DNA of 32,857 nucleotides. Origin: Flavobacteriales bacterium. GTDB taxonomy: Bacteria; Bacteroidota; Bacteroidia; UBA10329. Shown piece after piece: positions 9,701 to 16,228 of the stretch (within the stretch, counting starts at the first letter, position 1; each line of letters begins with the position of its first letter). Under the pieces are notes generated by a model that was given only the letters and a program-made list of their open reading frames with translations, had not been told where the DNA came from and ran no database searches. The stretch lies in NCBI GenBank assembly GCA_021741075.1, contig JAIOYO010000031.1, positions 1 through 32,857 on the forward strand, in the 5' to 3' direction. Both the position numbers and the translations under genes were made by a program.

Positions 9701-10562
9701 CTGCTTCTTCTCCACTTGCAGAAAAACTTCCGCCTTCAAGAAAAACACCTGAATCTAAAGCGCCATCGCCCGCATCGGCAACCGCAATTTTTATGTGGTA
9801 TGACTGACAAGACGTAACCACAATTTGAGCTGTCAGTACCGTGGTATGACCATCATATTGCACGGCTGGTCCATTTGAATTGTCTACGTAATACGCACAA
9901 TTTTCGCAAGGGCCAATAGACGGCTCGGTTGCGCTATAACCGTTGTTCACATTATCAATTGCAACGGGTAATGTTGTGCCTGGAATTAAGGCAATATTCA
10001 CAGCTCCGCCTGAAAAAGGTCCAGCTATTCCGGGGCCTGATATGAAGAAACCAAAAACATCGTTGTAGCCGGAATTTACATACTCAGGATATTCCTCTGA
10101 ACCAAAAATGTAGTTAAAACGAAGTGTATCGCTCTGAGGAACAAAATCAAATTCGAGAATGGCAGCATCATATGTCTGAAAGTTTGATGCAAGAATTCGA
10201 AGATCGGGGTCTCCTGCACCACCATTTCCAAAACCCGAACTATTGGCATTATCTGGCCCAACAGCAATTCCAGCCTGACCAGATGTAAGAAGTACTCCTC
10301 CTTGCAGTCCTAAAACAGTTCCAGCTCCGCTAAAAGTTCCTGCTGCCCGTGGTACCCCAGAATAGGTAATATTAGAAGCGGTAACACAAGATCCCAGAAG
10401 TACATTTTGAACATAATCCTGAACCTGCTGGGTTGTGATTGCTTGATTAACTGAAATTGCCTGCGAAAATGCCTGATTCGACAAAACGTTTCCGACCAGC
10501 ACCATTACCAGTGTCAACAAAAATCGTGTATGCAGTTTTAACTTTCTGATGGTAATGTTCAT
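3765..10562 (-). CDS. Giant multidomain T9SS type B surface protein (choice-of-anchor L, Calx-beta, PKD, HYR, SprB)
   Basis: 2265 residues from the ATG at 10562; a TTG four codons upstream (10574) gives a longer frame but is the less likely start. Signal peptide is residues 1-34, ending AFSQ. Domains in order: choice-of-anchor L (~40-275), Calx-beta (~285-392), Ig-like (~397-475), PKD with FWDFGDGN (~480-555), one SprB repeat (~560-625), nine HYR-like 80-residue repeats (~639-1359), a canonical HYR domain (~1360-1435), five SprB repeats (~1440-1840, each with NxSCxG and NGC), an Ig-like domain, three PKD domains (~1920-2160), and a gliding-motility/T9SS type B C-terminal domain (~2164-2265, YDKWGNMLW and GWDGRYKGQ). 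Family knowledge: such proteins cross the outer membrane through type IX secretion and serve in adhesion or gliding. SprB-like modules suggest a gliding or surface-adhesin role, but that is inference. A similar giant gene follows 183 bases downstream. Confidence 0.93.
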   Translation of the reverse strand: MNITIRKLKLHTRFLLTLVMVLVGNVLSNQAFSQAISVNQAITTQQVQDYVQNVLLGSCVTASNITYSGVPRAAGTFSGAGTVLGLQGGVLLTSGQAGIAVGPDNANSSGFGNGGAGDPDLRILASNFQTYDAAILEFDFVPQSDTLRFNYIFGSEEYPEYVNSGYNDVFGFFISGPGIAGPFSGGAVNIALIPGTTLPVAIDNVNNGYSATEPSIGPCENCAYYVDNSNGPAVQYDGHTTVLTAQIVVTSCQSYHIKIAVADAGDGALDSGVFLEGGSFSASGEEAVTMEAVAGVTGIYEGCDIGSFVFSRLPGASNSSPLTVGYLVSGTATPGVDYTALPGSVTIPAGQNSAVVNIEGILDYTTEGTETVVLNLAGGGCSCTPPPTVSMDILDNDIPLALSTTGTTTICHGESANLTANTSGSIMPYVSGWDNSVPAGNNVSVSPTQTTTYTFTLTDACSGQSLTSSETVTVVNPDFSVDDDEQCFQGHNFNFVNNGATGGAVTHFWDFGDGNSSTTENPSYTYASAGNYTVRHDVIYAMAGCTASADALIRVFPEPSAVILLNSNVTCVGGSDGELGTFIVGGTAPYSYLWSPNGQTTATISNLTVGNYSLTLTDDNGCSDFVNGTIIQNDSELPNALCQNATVQLNASGVATISATVVNNGSADNCGIASLVVSPNVFSCAGLGPNAVLLTVTDVNGNVSTCNATVTVQDLIPPVPICQDLTVTLDGSGNASITPSQVNNGSTDNCAIQSLSLSDDTFTCADSPSTIVTLTVADAAGNTANCLSTITINENENPTAVCQDIAVDLDATGNVTVTGNQLGSGSTDNCAIADITVNPGSFNCSNIGANAVVVTVTDVSGNTASCNATVTVSDNLAPLAICQNATIQLDAAGNASIVATDVDNGSTDNCGIDNLSVSPNIFDCSDIGLNTVTLTVTDVNGLVSTCDATVTVEDAIGPTATCQDITVALDANGMATIVAAQIDNGSTDNCSGSLTLSVTPNSFDCTVSAPAQVELTVTDIAGNSSTCTATVNLIENTPPSAICQDITVQLDANGTTTIVGADVDGGSSDNCGIVNLTVNPSTFDCGNLGANAVTLTATDASGNSASCSATVTVEDNIDPSAVCQDITVQLDANGTATVVAANVDNGSTDNCSISSFTLTPNSFDCTDLGPNSVTLTVSDVDGNTSTCTAIVTVEDNVPPTALCQDITVSLDVNGNATIIPSQIDNGSSDVCGFANLSLDITAFDCSTTGPNTVELNVEDNSGNISSCSSIVTVLEALDPNAVCQNATVYLDASGSVSLDPMSVDNGSTDNCAIVSFMLSQSDFQCANLGQSIVTLTVIDASGNTGDCIAVVSVLDTISPVINSCPSVIALVPDSADCTPSVTWIEPTESDNCTVTMTGNFSSGDNFPVGTTTVIYNAEDQSGNTASCSFTVTIEPSPIAVTVSSPILACGYNISCNGSDNGVATATVSGGCSPYNFLWSNNQTTQTAVGLSAGEYVLIVTDANGTQATDTIVLTQPEPLSTDSLESPRFVGGTNVSCAGANDGAIDIHINGGAECQNYNFFWTGENGYTSIDEDLTGIVAGTYLVTVTDANGCTHQDSITLTEPEPLSVQSFPNTYNGFNVSCFGSSDGVINVEVSQGNAPYTYQWSNGETTQDIDSLFAGVYSVTVTDQNGCQTAQSITLTEPTLFTIIPTDTTLVSCGGEQNGQFVVQAAGGVPAYSYLWSNGDSDPILNGAGAGTYEVVVTDLNGCQDSLELEMTEPAPLNVAVLQVTNALCFGDDDGSATIEASGGVSPYDYNWISIGQNSQTATELSAGEYIYEVTDANGCTNSDTVEITQPDQIILVTSNDTTICPGTVASLSAEASGGGGTYLITWESGQGFGTTFNSYFTQLTNVSVTAVDQNGCESVPNSVIVSTFAPVVAAFEETIVDACTFPVVVDFANNSTNALSYSWTFGNGDSSTQVLPSTMFDTAQTYTISLVAISPDGCVDSTIQLLPISPLPQAGFAIPNPEGCYPIMVGLFNQSSPVVSYLWDFGDGVTSTQSSPYHFYEEAGSYDVTLIVTDSNGCMDTLTVDSAVFAYPRPDANFTLISTGNEEGSEFTFINNSTGANDYIWSFGNGDLSELVEPTYDYPEHGSYQIILRAYNEYGCLDTATANIYIELVSGLFVPNAVAIGEFGDAGSFLPKGTGIREYHAWVYDKWGNMLWESTELFDGQPSEGWDGRYKGQYVPMGAYVWKINAIFKDGVVWEGMQQSTGKKANTGSVTVLF
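6486..8648 (-). repeat. Nine tandem HYR-like repeats, period about 240 bases
   Basis: Nine in-frame units of 80 residues (one of 81) total 2163 bases. Each opens with xxxCQ(N/D)xTVxLD and carries DNGSxDNC (DVC in unit 8), an FxC block and a C-terminal C near residue 68. All four cysteines are present in all nine units. Unit boundaries fall close to 8400, 8160, 7920, 7680, 7440, 7200, 6960 and 6720. A canonical HYR domain without the same cysteine pattern follows. Confidence 0.92.
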
Positions 10563-10712
10563 TCGTTCGCTCAATTGAGCAGGCTCTTACGCGAATGCGA
10601 TTCTACGCGCACTTTTACAGAAAGTTAGATTCTCGTTGCATTATTCGACCAAACAAGCTCAAGCGAGCACTAGTGTTAACATTGGGATAATAAACGAGGT
10701 TTGCCTTATGCC

Positions 10713-10720
10713 TACTTTTG
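10713..10720 (+). promoter_or_regulatory. TAnnTTTG -7 box for the Na/Pi cotransporter gene
   Basis: TACTTTTG matches the Bacteroidota -7 consensus exactly and ends 16 bases before the ATG at 10737. No well-spaced -33 TTG is evident (the TTG at 10701 is too close). The box also argues against the TTG at 10701 as translation start, since that codon would lie upstream of transcription. Confidence 0.6.
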
Positions 10721-10736
10721 CCCAAATTCACTACAT

Positions 10737-12485
10737 ATGGACTTTGGTTTCGTAGATTTTCTTCAGCTCATTGGAGCGCTCGGTTTTTTCATCTTTGGAA
10801 TGAAGGAAATGAGCGATGGCATCCAAAAGGTTGCTGGATCAAAAATGCGCGACATTCTAAGCGCCATGACCTCCAACCGCTTTCTCGGTCTATTGACCGG
10901 GTTTTTGGTCACTGCTCTGGTTCAATCCTCATCTGCAACAACGGTGATGATTGTGAGCTTTGTGAACGCTGGGCTTTTGAGTTTGGTGCAGTCCATTGGC
11001 GTAATTATGGGTGCCAACATAGGCACAACCATTACCGCTTGGCTTATCTCAATTCTTGGTTTCAAAGTAAAAATATCGGCTGTGGCCTTGCCAATAATTG
11101 CCATCGGGTTTCCAATGTTGTTTTCTTCCAACACAAAATGGAATTCATGGGCCCAAGTTCTCATTGGCTTCGCGATACTTTTTATGGGTTTAGAGGAGTT
11201 GAAAAATTCGGTTCCAGACCTCAAATCGAACCCTCAAATTCTGAGTTTTCTTCAAAATTATGCACACTTAGGCTACTTATCTACGTTCATTTTTATAATT
11301 GTCGGTACGGTAATCACCCTCGTGGTTCAGTCTTCAAGCGCGGCCATGGCGCTTACACTTGTTATGTGCTACGAAGGTTGGATCCCTTTTGAACTGGCTG
11401 CCGCAATGGTCCTAGGTGAAAACATCGGAACTACCATTACAGCCAATCTTGCCGCGCTGGTAGGAAATGTTCATGCTAAACGGGCCGCTGGCGCTCATTT
11501 TATCTTCAATGTTTTTGGAGTAGCATGGATGTTTCTTGTGTTTCCGTTTTTCTTAAAAGGCATAGCATGGTATATGGGAAATTACATGAATATGTTCCCA
11601 TCAACGGAAAGCAGCAGTTTTAACGCAGAACATATTCCGATAGCGTTATCTATGTTTCATACAAGTTTCAACATACTTAATGTGTTAGTTCTCATTTGGT
11701 TTGTGCCTTTTATTGCCAAGGTTGTAACTAAGGTTATTCCATCTAAGGGAGATGACGAAGATTTTAGTCTAGAATTCATCGGTAGAGGACTTCTGAAAAC
11801 GCCAGAAATATCTCTTGTTGAAGTGGAGAATGAGATTATCAAATTCGCCAAGCTTAACTTGAAGGGGGTTAATAAGATTAGCGAACTTATTGAAGAAACT
11901 GAACTAAAAAACCAACAGAAACTCATCAAAAAAATTAAGGAGTACGAAGAGCACACCGACCTGATTGAGCTTAAGGTTGGAGAGTTTTTGATGGGGCTTT
12001 CGCGCTCAGAACTTTCAAATGAAAGCTCGAGGCGCGTGCAATCGTTTTTGGCGGTTGTAAATCACATGGAATCCATTGGCGACATTTATTATCAAATGTC
12101 TCGGTCTATTGAGCAAAAAATTGCAAAGAAAATTTGGTTCGAGGAGAGTCATAGAATTGACTTGCGCGAAATGCGCGACTTGGTCATTCAGGGCATGAAA
12201 TTGATGATGAAGACGATTTCTCAAAACCCAGAAGACATTAAGCTGATACAGGCTACAGAAGTCGAAAAAATACTTAACACCAAGCGCGACAAATTCCGAG
12301 CTAAAAATTTCAAGCGTATCGAAAAGGGTAAGGTTAGCCTCGAAGCAGGTTTAATTTACATGGATTTGATAAGCGGATACGAACGAATGGGCGACAATGT
12401 AATACACGTGTCTCAAGCGCTTCGCGGAGACCATCTCGATTTGGAAGATGAGATTGCTACCGGCCCAAAACTCACGGAAGAATAA
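10737..12485 (+). CDS. Na/Pi cotransporter family protein with C-terminal PhoU-like domain
   Basis: 582 residues from the ATG at 10737; an in-frame TTG at 10701 lies upstream of the likely promoter and is rejected. The N-terminal ~330 residues are strongly hydrophobic and contain the inverted-repeat signature of the NptA/PNaS family twice: QSSSATTVMIV with GANIGTTITAW in the first half, QSSSAAMALTLV with GENIGTTITAN in the second. The C-terminal ~220 residues are soluble, charged and helical, like the PhoU domain fused to many bacterial members. Expected role: sodium-coupled phosphate transport across the inner membrane, with the PhoU part possibly regulatory. It is monocistronic by position, and its 3' end overlaps the convergent lipoprotein gene by 14 bases. 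Confidence 0.92.
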   Translation: MDFGFVDFLQLIGALGFFIFGMKEMSDGIQKVAGSKMRDILSAMTSNRFLGLLTGFLVTALVQSSSATTVMIVSFVNAGLLSLVQSIGVIMGANIGTTITAWLISILGFKVKISAVALPIIAIGFPMLFSSNTKWNSWAQVLIGFAILFMGLEELKNSVPDLKSNPQILSFLQNYAHLGYLSTFIFIIVGTVITLVVQSSSAAMALTLVMCYEGWIPFELAAAMVLGENIGTTITANLAALVGNVHAKRAAGAHFIFNVFGVAWMFLVFPFFLKGIAWYMGNYMNMFPSTESSSFNAEHIPIALSMFHTSFNILNVLVLIWFVPFIAKVVTKVIPSKGDDEDFSLEFIGRGLLKTPEISLVEVENEIIKFAKLNLKGVNKISELIEETELKNQQKLIKKIKEYEEHTDLIELKVGEFLMGLSRSELSNESSRRVQSFLAVVNHMESIGDIYYQMSRSIEQKIAKKIWFEESHRIDLREMRDLVIQGMKLMMKTISQNPEDIKLIQATEVEKILNTKRDKFRAKNFKRIEKGKVSLEAGLIYMDLISGYERMGDNVIHVSQALRGDHLDLEDEIATGPKLTEE

Positions 12486-12963
12486 TATCTGAAGTAACTA
12501 TAGTATCACTATGCTGTAGAGCACGGTCTACTATATACATTTCGTACCTGATGGTATCATAGGGAGTTCCTGGCCTAGCCGTTACGCCAACCTCCATTTC
12601 TCCTTCTAACTCACCGTTTCCTCCTTCAGAGGTCAAACGTTTGAACCTCACATGAAACGGAAACGGTGGAACGACTTCTACAAAAACGCCATTTTGTTTT
12701 TCAAAATAGTTGATAAACAGATTGTAGTTGTAAGGCTGTCCTTGGGCAAATTCGCCAATGGTATCTCCTTCATTCAAACCCAAATCTCCATCTCCATCAG
12801 TAAAACTAAATTTTACTGCTCCTAACGAATCGCTAGGGCCGACTGCCGCTAAATTGGGATAAAATCCGAGGAACTCAATGTGTGGTCTGTTCGGATAATC
12901 AACTCGCTTTAAACACGAACTCAGCGCCACAGCAATCAACATAAACATCAATCCCTTTCTCAT
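12472..12963 (-). CDS. Small predicted lipoprotein, function unknown
   Basis: 163 residues. The N-terminus (MRKGLMFMLIAVALSSC) is a clear lipoprotein signal with the lipidated cysteine at residue 17, so the protein should be anchored in the inner or outer membrane. The mature part has the Asp-rich loop FSFTDGDGDLGLNEGD, which looks like a cation-binding or Ig-like turn, and beta-type sequence after it. I do not recognise a named family. The first ATG was chosen because it gives the basic n-region. A TAnnTTTG box ends only 4 bases before the start codon, so the transcript would be almost leaderless. The 3' end overlaps the convergent Na/Pi transporter gene by 14 bases. Confidence 0.8.
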   Translation of the reverse strand: MRKGLMFMLIAVALSSCLKRVDYPNRPHIEFLGFYPNLAAVGPSDSLGAVKFSFTDGDGDLGLNEGDTIGEFAQGQPYNYNLFINYFEKQNGVFVEVVPPFPFHVRFKRLTSEGGNGELEGEMEVGVTARPGTPYDTIRYEMYIVDRALQHSDTIVTSDIILP

Positions 12964-12967
12964 AACT

Positions 12968-12975
12968 CAAAATTA
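12968..12975 (-). promoter_or_regulatory. TAnnTTTG -7 box for the lipoprotein gene
   Basis: On the minus strand this reads TAATTTTG, an exact match to the consensus, ending 4 bases before the ATG at 12963. Just 2 bases away on the opposite strand, 12978-12985 reads CAATTTTG, a one-mismatch box facing the luxE-like gene. Confidence 0.55.
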
Positions 12976-12977
12976 GG

Positions 12978-12985
12978 CAATTTTG
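12978..12985 (+). promoter_or_regulatory. Probable -7 box for the luxE-like gene (one mismatch)
   Basis: CAATTTTG differs from TAnnTTTG only at the first base and ends 17 bases before the ATG at 13003. It abuts the minus-strand box of the divergent lipoprotein gene. No clear -33 element is visible. Confidence 0.4.
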
Positions 12986-13002
12986 CGCCCAGCTTAGGAA
13001 GC

Positions 13003-14004
13003 ATGAACACAGCTACTGAACATATCTCCAATCAGATTTTCTCAATGAACGAGCACAACGATGTGTTGTTCGAGCAGATTGCGTTGGAGTTGTTCCGGTA
13101 TCATGCAAAGAAGAACGAAACGTATCGCGATTTTATTGGACATCTTGGCGTAGATGTCGAAAATATTTCAACGCTGAATCAGATTCCATTTCTGCCGATT
13201 TCTATGTTCAAAAGGAATCACGTTGGGATATTTAACGCGCCTCCAGAAGCTGTTTTTTTGAGCAGCGGAACAACTGGCACGGAGCGCAGCCAACATCATG
13301 TGGCGAGTTTGCAACTGTACGACCAAAGTCTTTTCAATTGCTTCCATCAGTTTTTCGGAAAAGCTGAAGATTATTGCATTTTGGCATTGCTTCCTTCCTA
13401 TTTGGAGCGTTCCAATTCATCGTTGGTCTATATGACCCAAAAGTTGATGAAAAAAAGCGGTCATGCAGATAACGGATTCTATCTAGACCGCTTGACTACG
13501 CTCTCTAAAGTGCTGAAGAAAAACTCAGAAAATGGCGTAAAAACGCTTCTAATTGGAGTCACCTTCGCCTTGCTTGAACTGGCCGAAAAGCACCCACAGG
13601 AGCTAAAGAATTGCAGCATTTTAGAAACGGGCGGGATGAAAGGAAGGCGCAGAGAAATGCCGCGAGAAGAGATTCACGAAATTCTCACAACTGCCTTCGG
13701 ACTGGAAAAAATAGCCAGCGAATATGGCATGACGGAGCTCTTGAGTCAAGCGTATTCCTTAGGCGATGGAGTTTTCCGAACACCCCCTTGGATGCGCGTT
13801 TACGTGCGTGAAGCTACCGACCCGCAAACCTTACACGAACGCGGAAAAGGCGCTCTGAACGTGATAGATCTGGCAAACATGCATAGTTGCCCGTTCATAG
13901 CCACGCAAGATTTGGCACACATTCATCAGGACCATTCTTTTGAGGTGCTTGGCAGAATGGACGATGCAGAGGTTCGGGGATGTAATCTGATGGTTTCGGT
14001 TTAA
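13003..14004 (+). CDS. LuxE/PaaK-like acyl-adenylating enzyme (acyl-protein synthetase domain)
   Basis: 333 residues, matching the LuxE acyl-protein synthetase family in length and motifs. The ATP-binding loop SSGTTGT is at residues 87-93, ETGGMKGR at 208-215 and EYGMTE at 240-245, as in the adenylate-forming superfamily. Family members activate a carboxylic acid with ATP and transfer the acyl group to a protein cysteine or CoA. In luminous bacteria LuxE works with the LuxC reductase, but no luxC, luxD or luciferase gene is in this window, so the substrate is unknown. Bacteroidota often carry such orphan genes. The stop codon lies inside the inverted-repeat element at 14000-14088. Confidence 0.82.
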   Translation: MNTATEHISNQIFSMNEHNDVLFEQIALELFRYHAKKNETYRDFIGHLGVDVENISTLNQIPFLPISMFKRNHVGIFNAPPEAVFLSSGTTGTERSQHHVASLQLYDQSLFNCFHQFFGKAEDYCILALLPSYLERSNSSLVYMTQKLMKKSGHADNGFYLDRLTTLSKVLKKNSENGVKTLLIGVTFALLELAEKHPQELKNCSILETGGMKGRRREMPREEIHEILTTAFGLEKIASEYGMTELLSQAYSLGDGVFRTPPWMRVYVREATDPQTLHERGKGALNVIDLANMHSCPFIATQDLAHIHQDHSFEVLGRMDDAEVRGCNLMVSV

Positions 14005-14088
14005 CCGCAAAGGCGCGGAGTTTTCGCTGAGAACGCAAAGACGACTTTTTCGCGCCTTTTGCGAATTCTTTGCGTCTCTGCGGTTAAA
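14000..14088. repeat. Mosaic inverted-repeat element filling the gap between convergent genes
   Basis: Three complementary pairs are visible: TTTAACCGCA (14000-14009) with TGCGGTTAAA (14079-14088); AAGGCGCG (14010-14017) with CGCGCCTT (14051-14058); ACGCAAAGA (14033-14041) with TCTTTGCGT (14067-14075). The first pair encloses the others, and the second and third cross, so they cannot form together in a simple hairpin. The luxE-like TAA (14002-14004) is inside the left arm and the element ends 2 bases before the tyrS stop. CGCAAAG-rich elements of this kind are, from general knowledge, dispersed in many Bacteroidota genomes. It may serve as a bidirectional terminator. Confidence 0.75.
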
Positions 14089-14090
14089 GA

Positions 14091-15386
14091 TCAAACCGCC
14101 TTTATCAGGTAATAATTCTTCTTGCCACGCTGCGCGAGGATGTATTTTCCAGCTATCAGAAACGAAGCATCAACATTCAGATCAACACTCGAAACTTTAT
14201 TCTGATTAATGGAAACTCCATTGCCCTGAATCATCTTTCTGGCTTCACCTTTTGATGGGAAAATAGCCGCTGCATCAGTCAGAAATTCGATGACAGGAAT
14301 ACCTGCTTGAACATCTGAAGCCGAAATCTCAAACTGAGGAACGCCATCAAAAACCGCAAGCAGATCACTCTCGGAAAGCTTTCTCAAAGATTCCTCAGTT
14401 CCCTTTCCGAAGAGAATCTCTGAAGCCGCAACGGCCGCGTTATAGTCATCCTCAGAATGCACTCTTGTGGTTACATCTTTTGCCAGTGCTTTCTGCAATA
14501 AGCGGTTATGTGGCGCTGGTTCGTGTTCTGCTTCAATCGCTTCAATTTCGTCCTTCGGGAGAAGGGAAAAAATGCGGATGTATTTCTTCGCATCCTCATC
14601 CGAAGCATTCAGCCAAAACTGGTAGAATTGGTAAGGTGATGTTCTGTTTGGGTCGAGCCAAACGTTACCACTTTCGGTCTTGCCGAACTTGCCGCCATCA
14701 GCTTTGGTGATCAAAGGAGCAACCAATGCTTTGGCTTCTCCCAATCCCATTCTGCGGATGAGTTCTGTTCCAGTGACGATGTTTCCCCACTGATCGGAAC
14801 CACCCATTTGCAGTTTCACTCCTTTGGTCTTGAGCAAGTGAGCAAAATCGTAGCCTTGCACCAATTGGTAGCTGAATTCCGTGAACGATAGGCCCGTTTC
14901 CAAACGATTCTGAACCGAATCTTTGGACATCATGTAGCTTACCGTGATATGCTTTCCAATATCGCGCATGAACTGGAGGAAGCTCATTCCTTTGAACCAA
15001 TCGTAGTTGTTGGCCAATTCAGCTTTGTTCTCTCCATTCTCAAAATCGAGGAATTTGAGCAATTGACTCCGAACACCTTCCTGATTCTTGCGCAGCGTTT
15101 CTTCATCCAAGAGATTCCGTTCTGCCGATTTTCCTGAAGGATCACCGATCATTCCAGTAGCGCCACCCACCAAGGCAATCGGTTTGTGACCGGCTAATTG
15201 AAGATGCTTCAGCAACATGATTGGCACCAGATTTCCGATGTGCAGCGAATCGGAGGTCGGGTCGAAGCCCACATACCCCGTCACCATTTCGCGATTGAGC
15301 ATTTCCTGCGTTTCGGGCATGCTGTCGTGCAACAGTCCGCGCCATTTCAATTCGTCAATAAGGTCGTGCTTGGGTTTAAAGGACAT
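14091..15386 (-). CDS. tyrS: Tyrosine--tRNA ligase
   Basis: 431 residues, the usual length for bacterial TyrRS (class Ic). It charges tRNA-Tyr with tyrosine in the cytoplasm. The HIGH-type motif is HIGN at residues 49-52, preceded by the typical [12 protein letters not shown]; the KMSKS-type loop is KFGKTES near residue 236. The tyrosine-pocket region with YQLVQGYDF and GGSDQWGN is intact. The C-terminal ~65 residues form an S4-like RNA-binding domain ([13 protein letters not shown]). The ATG at 15386 is preceded by an exact TAnnTTTG box 20 bases upstream. It is convergent with the luxE-like gene and divergent from the toxin-antitoxin pair. Confidence 0.97.
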   Translation of the reverse strand: MSFKPKHDLIDELKWRGLLHDSMPETQEMLNREMVTGYVGFDPTSDSLHIGNLVPIMLLKHLQLAGHKPIALVGGATGMIGDPSGKSAERNLLDEETLRKNQEGVRSQLLKFLDFENGENKAELANNYDWFKGMSFLQFMRDIGKHITVSYMMSKDSVQNRLETGLSFTEFSYQLVQGYDFAHLLKTKGVKLQMGGSDQWGNIVTGTELIRRMGLGEAKALVAPLITKADGGKFGKTESGNVWLDPNRTSPYQFYQFWLNASDEDAKKYIRIFSLLPKDEIEAIEAEHEPAPHNRLLQKALAKDVTTRVHSEDDYNAAVAASEILFGKGTEESLRKLSESDLLAVFDGVPQFEISASDVQAGIPVIEFLTDAAAIFPSKGEARKMIQGNGVSINQNKVSSVDLNVDASFLIAGKYILAQRGKKNYYLIKAV

Positions 15387-15406
15387 TCTTCAATGTTTTT
15401 GGGCGG

Positions 15407-15414
15407 CAAAGTTA
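15407..15414 (-). promoter_or_regulatory. TAnnTTTG -7 box for tyrS
   Basis: Minus strand reads TAACTTTG, an exact match, ending 20 bases before the tyrS ATG at 15386. The predicted leader is about 15 bases. A -33 TTG at good spacing is not obvious. Confidence 0.6.
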
Positions 15415-15455
15415 GAAGGGCTACCAACAATTCCCATAAAAAGCGGTTCATTCCT

Positions 15456-15463
15456 TATCTTCG
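15456..15463 (+). promoter_or_regulatory. Possible promoter/operator of the toxin-antitoxin pair
   Basis: TATCTTCG differs from TAnnTTTG by one base and ends 19 bases before the antitoxin ATG. Two short palindromes follow, GTTAAC (15463-15468) and TGATCA (15474-15479). They could be operator half-sites for autorepression, as is common in such modules, but they are too short to be conclusive. Confidence 0.35.
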
Positions 15464-15482
15464 TTAACTCAACTGATCAACA

Positions 15483-15719
15483 ATGGCTGCTAGCAAGATA
15501 AAGTCCGACATCTCGAAAATTCTGGAACGAATAAATGACGAGCGTTTCTTGAACAGCGTTCTGGTAATGATGAGGTCCTATGACGATTCGGAACCGCAGC
15601 TATCAACAGAACAACTTAATGAGTTGGAGAGAAGAATTGTCAACCACCGAAATGGCGAAACGGATAGCATTCCTTGGAGAAAATCACTGGAAGAAATTCG
15701 AGCCAAGGTGAGGAAATGA
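15483..15719 (+). CDS. Antitoxin of a type II module (addiction-module component family)
   Basis: 78 residues. The C-terminal half, with STEQLNELERRI and ETDSIPWRKSLEEIRAKV, fits the short unstable-antitoxin/addiction-module component family (LSxEqxxELdrR... GipWeevkxrl pattern). Such proteins bind and neutralise a ParE/RelE-type toxin encoded immediately downstream, and usually repress their own promoter with it. Here the TGA stop overlaps the toxin ATG as ATGA, so the two are translationally coupled. There is no obvious ribbon-helix-helix sequence, so DNA binding is uncertain. Confidence 0.75.
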   Translation: MAASKIKSDISKILERINDERFLNSVLVMMRSYDDSEPQLSTEQLNELERRIVNHRNGETDSIPWRKSLEEIRAKVRK

Positions 15720-16015
15720 AATTCGAGGTTTTTACAAAACCAGAGGCAAACAAGGAAATTCTTGAAGCTGCCGGTTGGTATGAAGACCAACAGTTAGGAC
15801 TTGGTCTCAGATTTCTTGATGAACTTGAGAATGTCCTTTTTCATCTTGAAAAGGAGCCTCTCATTTTTGAGAAAAAACACCTTGAGACCAGAGAAGCCCC
15901 TCTCCAAATTTTTCCTTTTGTTGTCGTTTATCAGGTGGATGGAAATACGGTAATTGTGCTTGCGGTTTTCCACACAAGTCGGAACCCAACAGGAAAAATC
16001 GGTTCCCCAGATTAA
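15716..16015 (+). CDS. RelE/ParE family toxin
   Basis: 99 residues from the ATG at 15716, which overlaps the antitoxin stop; an in-frame upstream ATG at 15674 is inside the antitoxin gene and rejected. Family features: EAAGWYEDQQLGLGLRFLDEL near the N-terminus and FVVVYQVDGNTVIVLAVFHTSRNP near the C-terminus, both characteristic of the ParE/RelE fold. Members either cleave ribosome-bound mRNA (RelE) or poison gyrase (ParE); the sequence alone does not say which. The gene is full length, so the module appears intact. Confidence 0.85.
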   Translation: MKFEVFTKPEANKEILEAAGWYEDQQLGLGLRFLDELENVLFHLEKEPLIFEKKHLETREAPLQIFPFVVVYQVDGNTVIVLAVFHTSRNPTGKIGSPD

Positions 16016-16228
16016 CGTTTAAAGCGGATAGTTATGTTCATTCATCCGAATTTGAGCAGCCAAACGCGCATTCCATTATATATATTCGTCTCTGTTTAGC
16101 ATTAACCGCAATAGCCTTCCATAATTGATACCTGTCTTTGACTTGGCAGTTACGCGTCCTGTTCCGATGTTGAACCCGATGAGAAAAAGATCCGGACGAA
16201 TGGAGTGGATGAATATTTTCAAGCCATC
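16016..16228. other. Spacer with a 50-codon open stretch in frame with the sulfotransferase-like gene
   Basis: 213 bases between the toxin stop and the stop of the sulfotransferase-like gene. On the minus strand, directly after that TAA, the same frame stays open for 50 further codons to a TAA at 16076-16078. The conceptual sequence, containing IRPDLFLIGFNIGTGRVTAK, has ordinary composition. It may be a former C-terminus cut off by a nonsense mutation, or chance. No promoter or hairpin with a T-run was found. Confidence 0.35.

Noticed and set aside
10701..10736. TTG start extending the Na/Pi transporter by 12 residues
   Set aside because: It lies upstream of the exact -7 box at 10713 and adds non-homologous residues before the natural MDFGFVDF start.
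10718..11392. 224-codon plus-strand frame overlapping the Na/Pi transporter
   Set aside because: It is out of frame with a clearly conserved membrane transporter and has a Cys/Arg/His/Trp-rich composition typical of a shadow frame.
14698..15345. Open frames on both strands inside tyrS
   Set aside because: tyrS is full length with intact HIGN and KFGKTES motifs; these frames are out-of-frame shadows.
15674..15715. Longer toxin starting inside the antitoxin gene
   Set aside because: The ATG at 15716 gives the standard ATGA coupling and the family-typical N-terminus MKFEVF.
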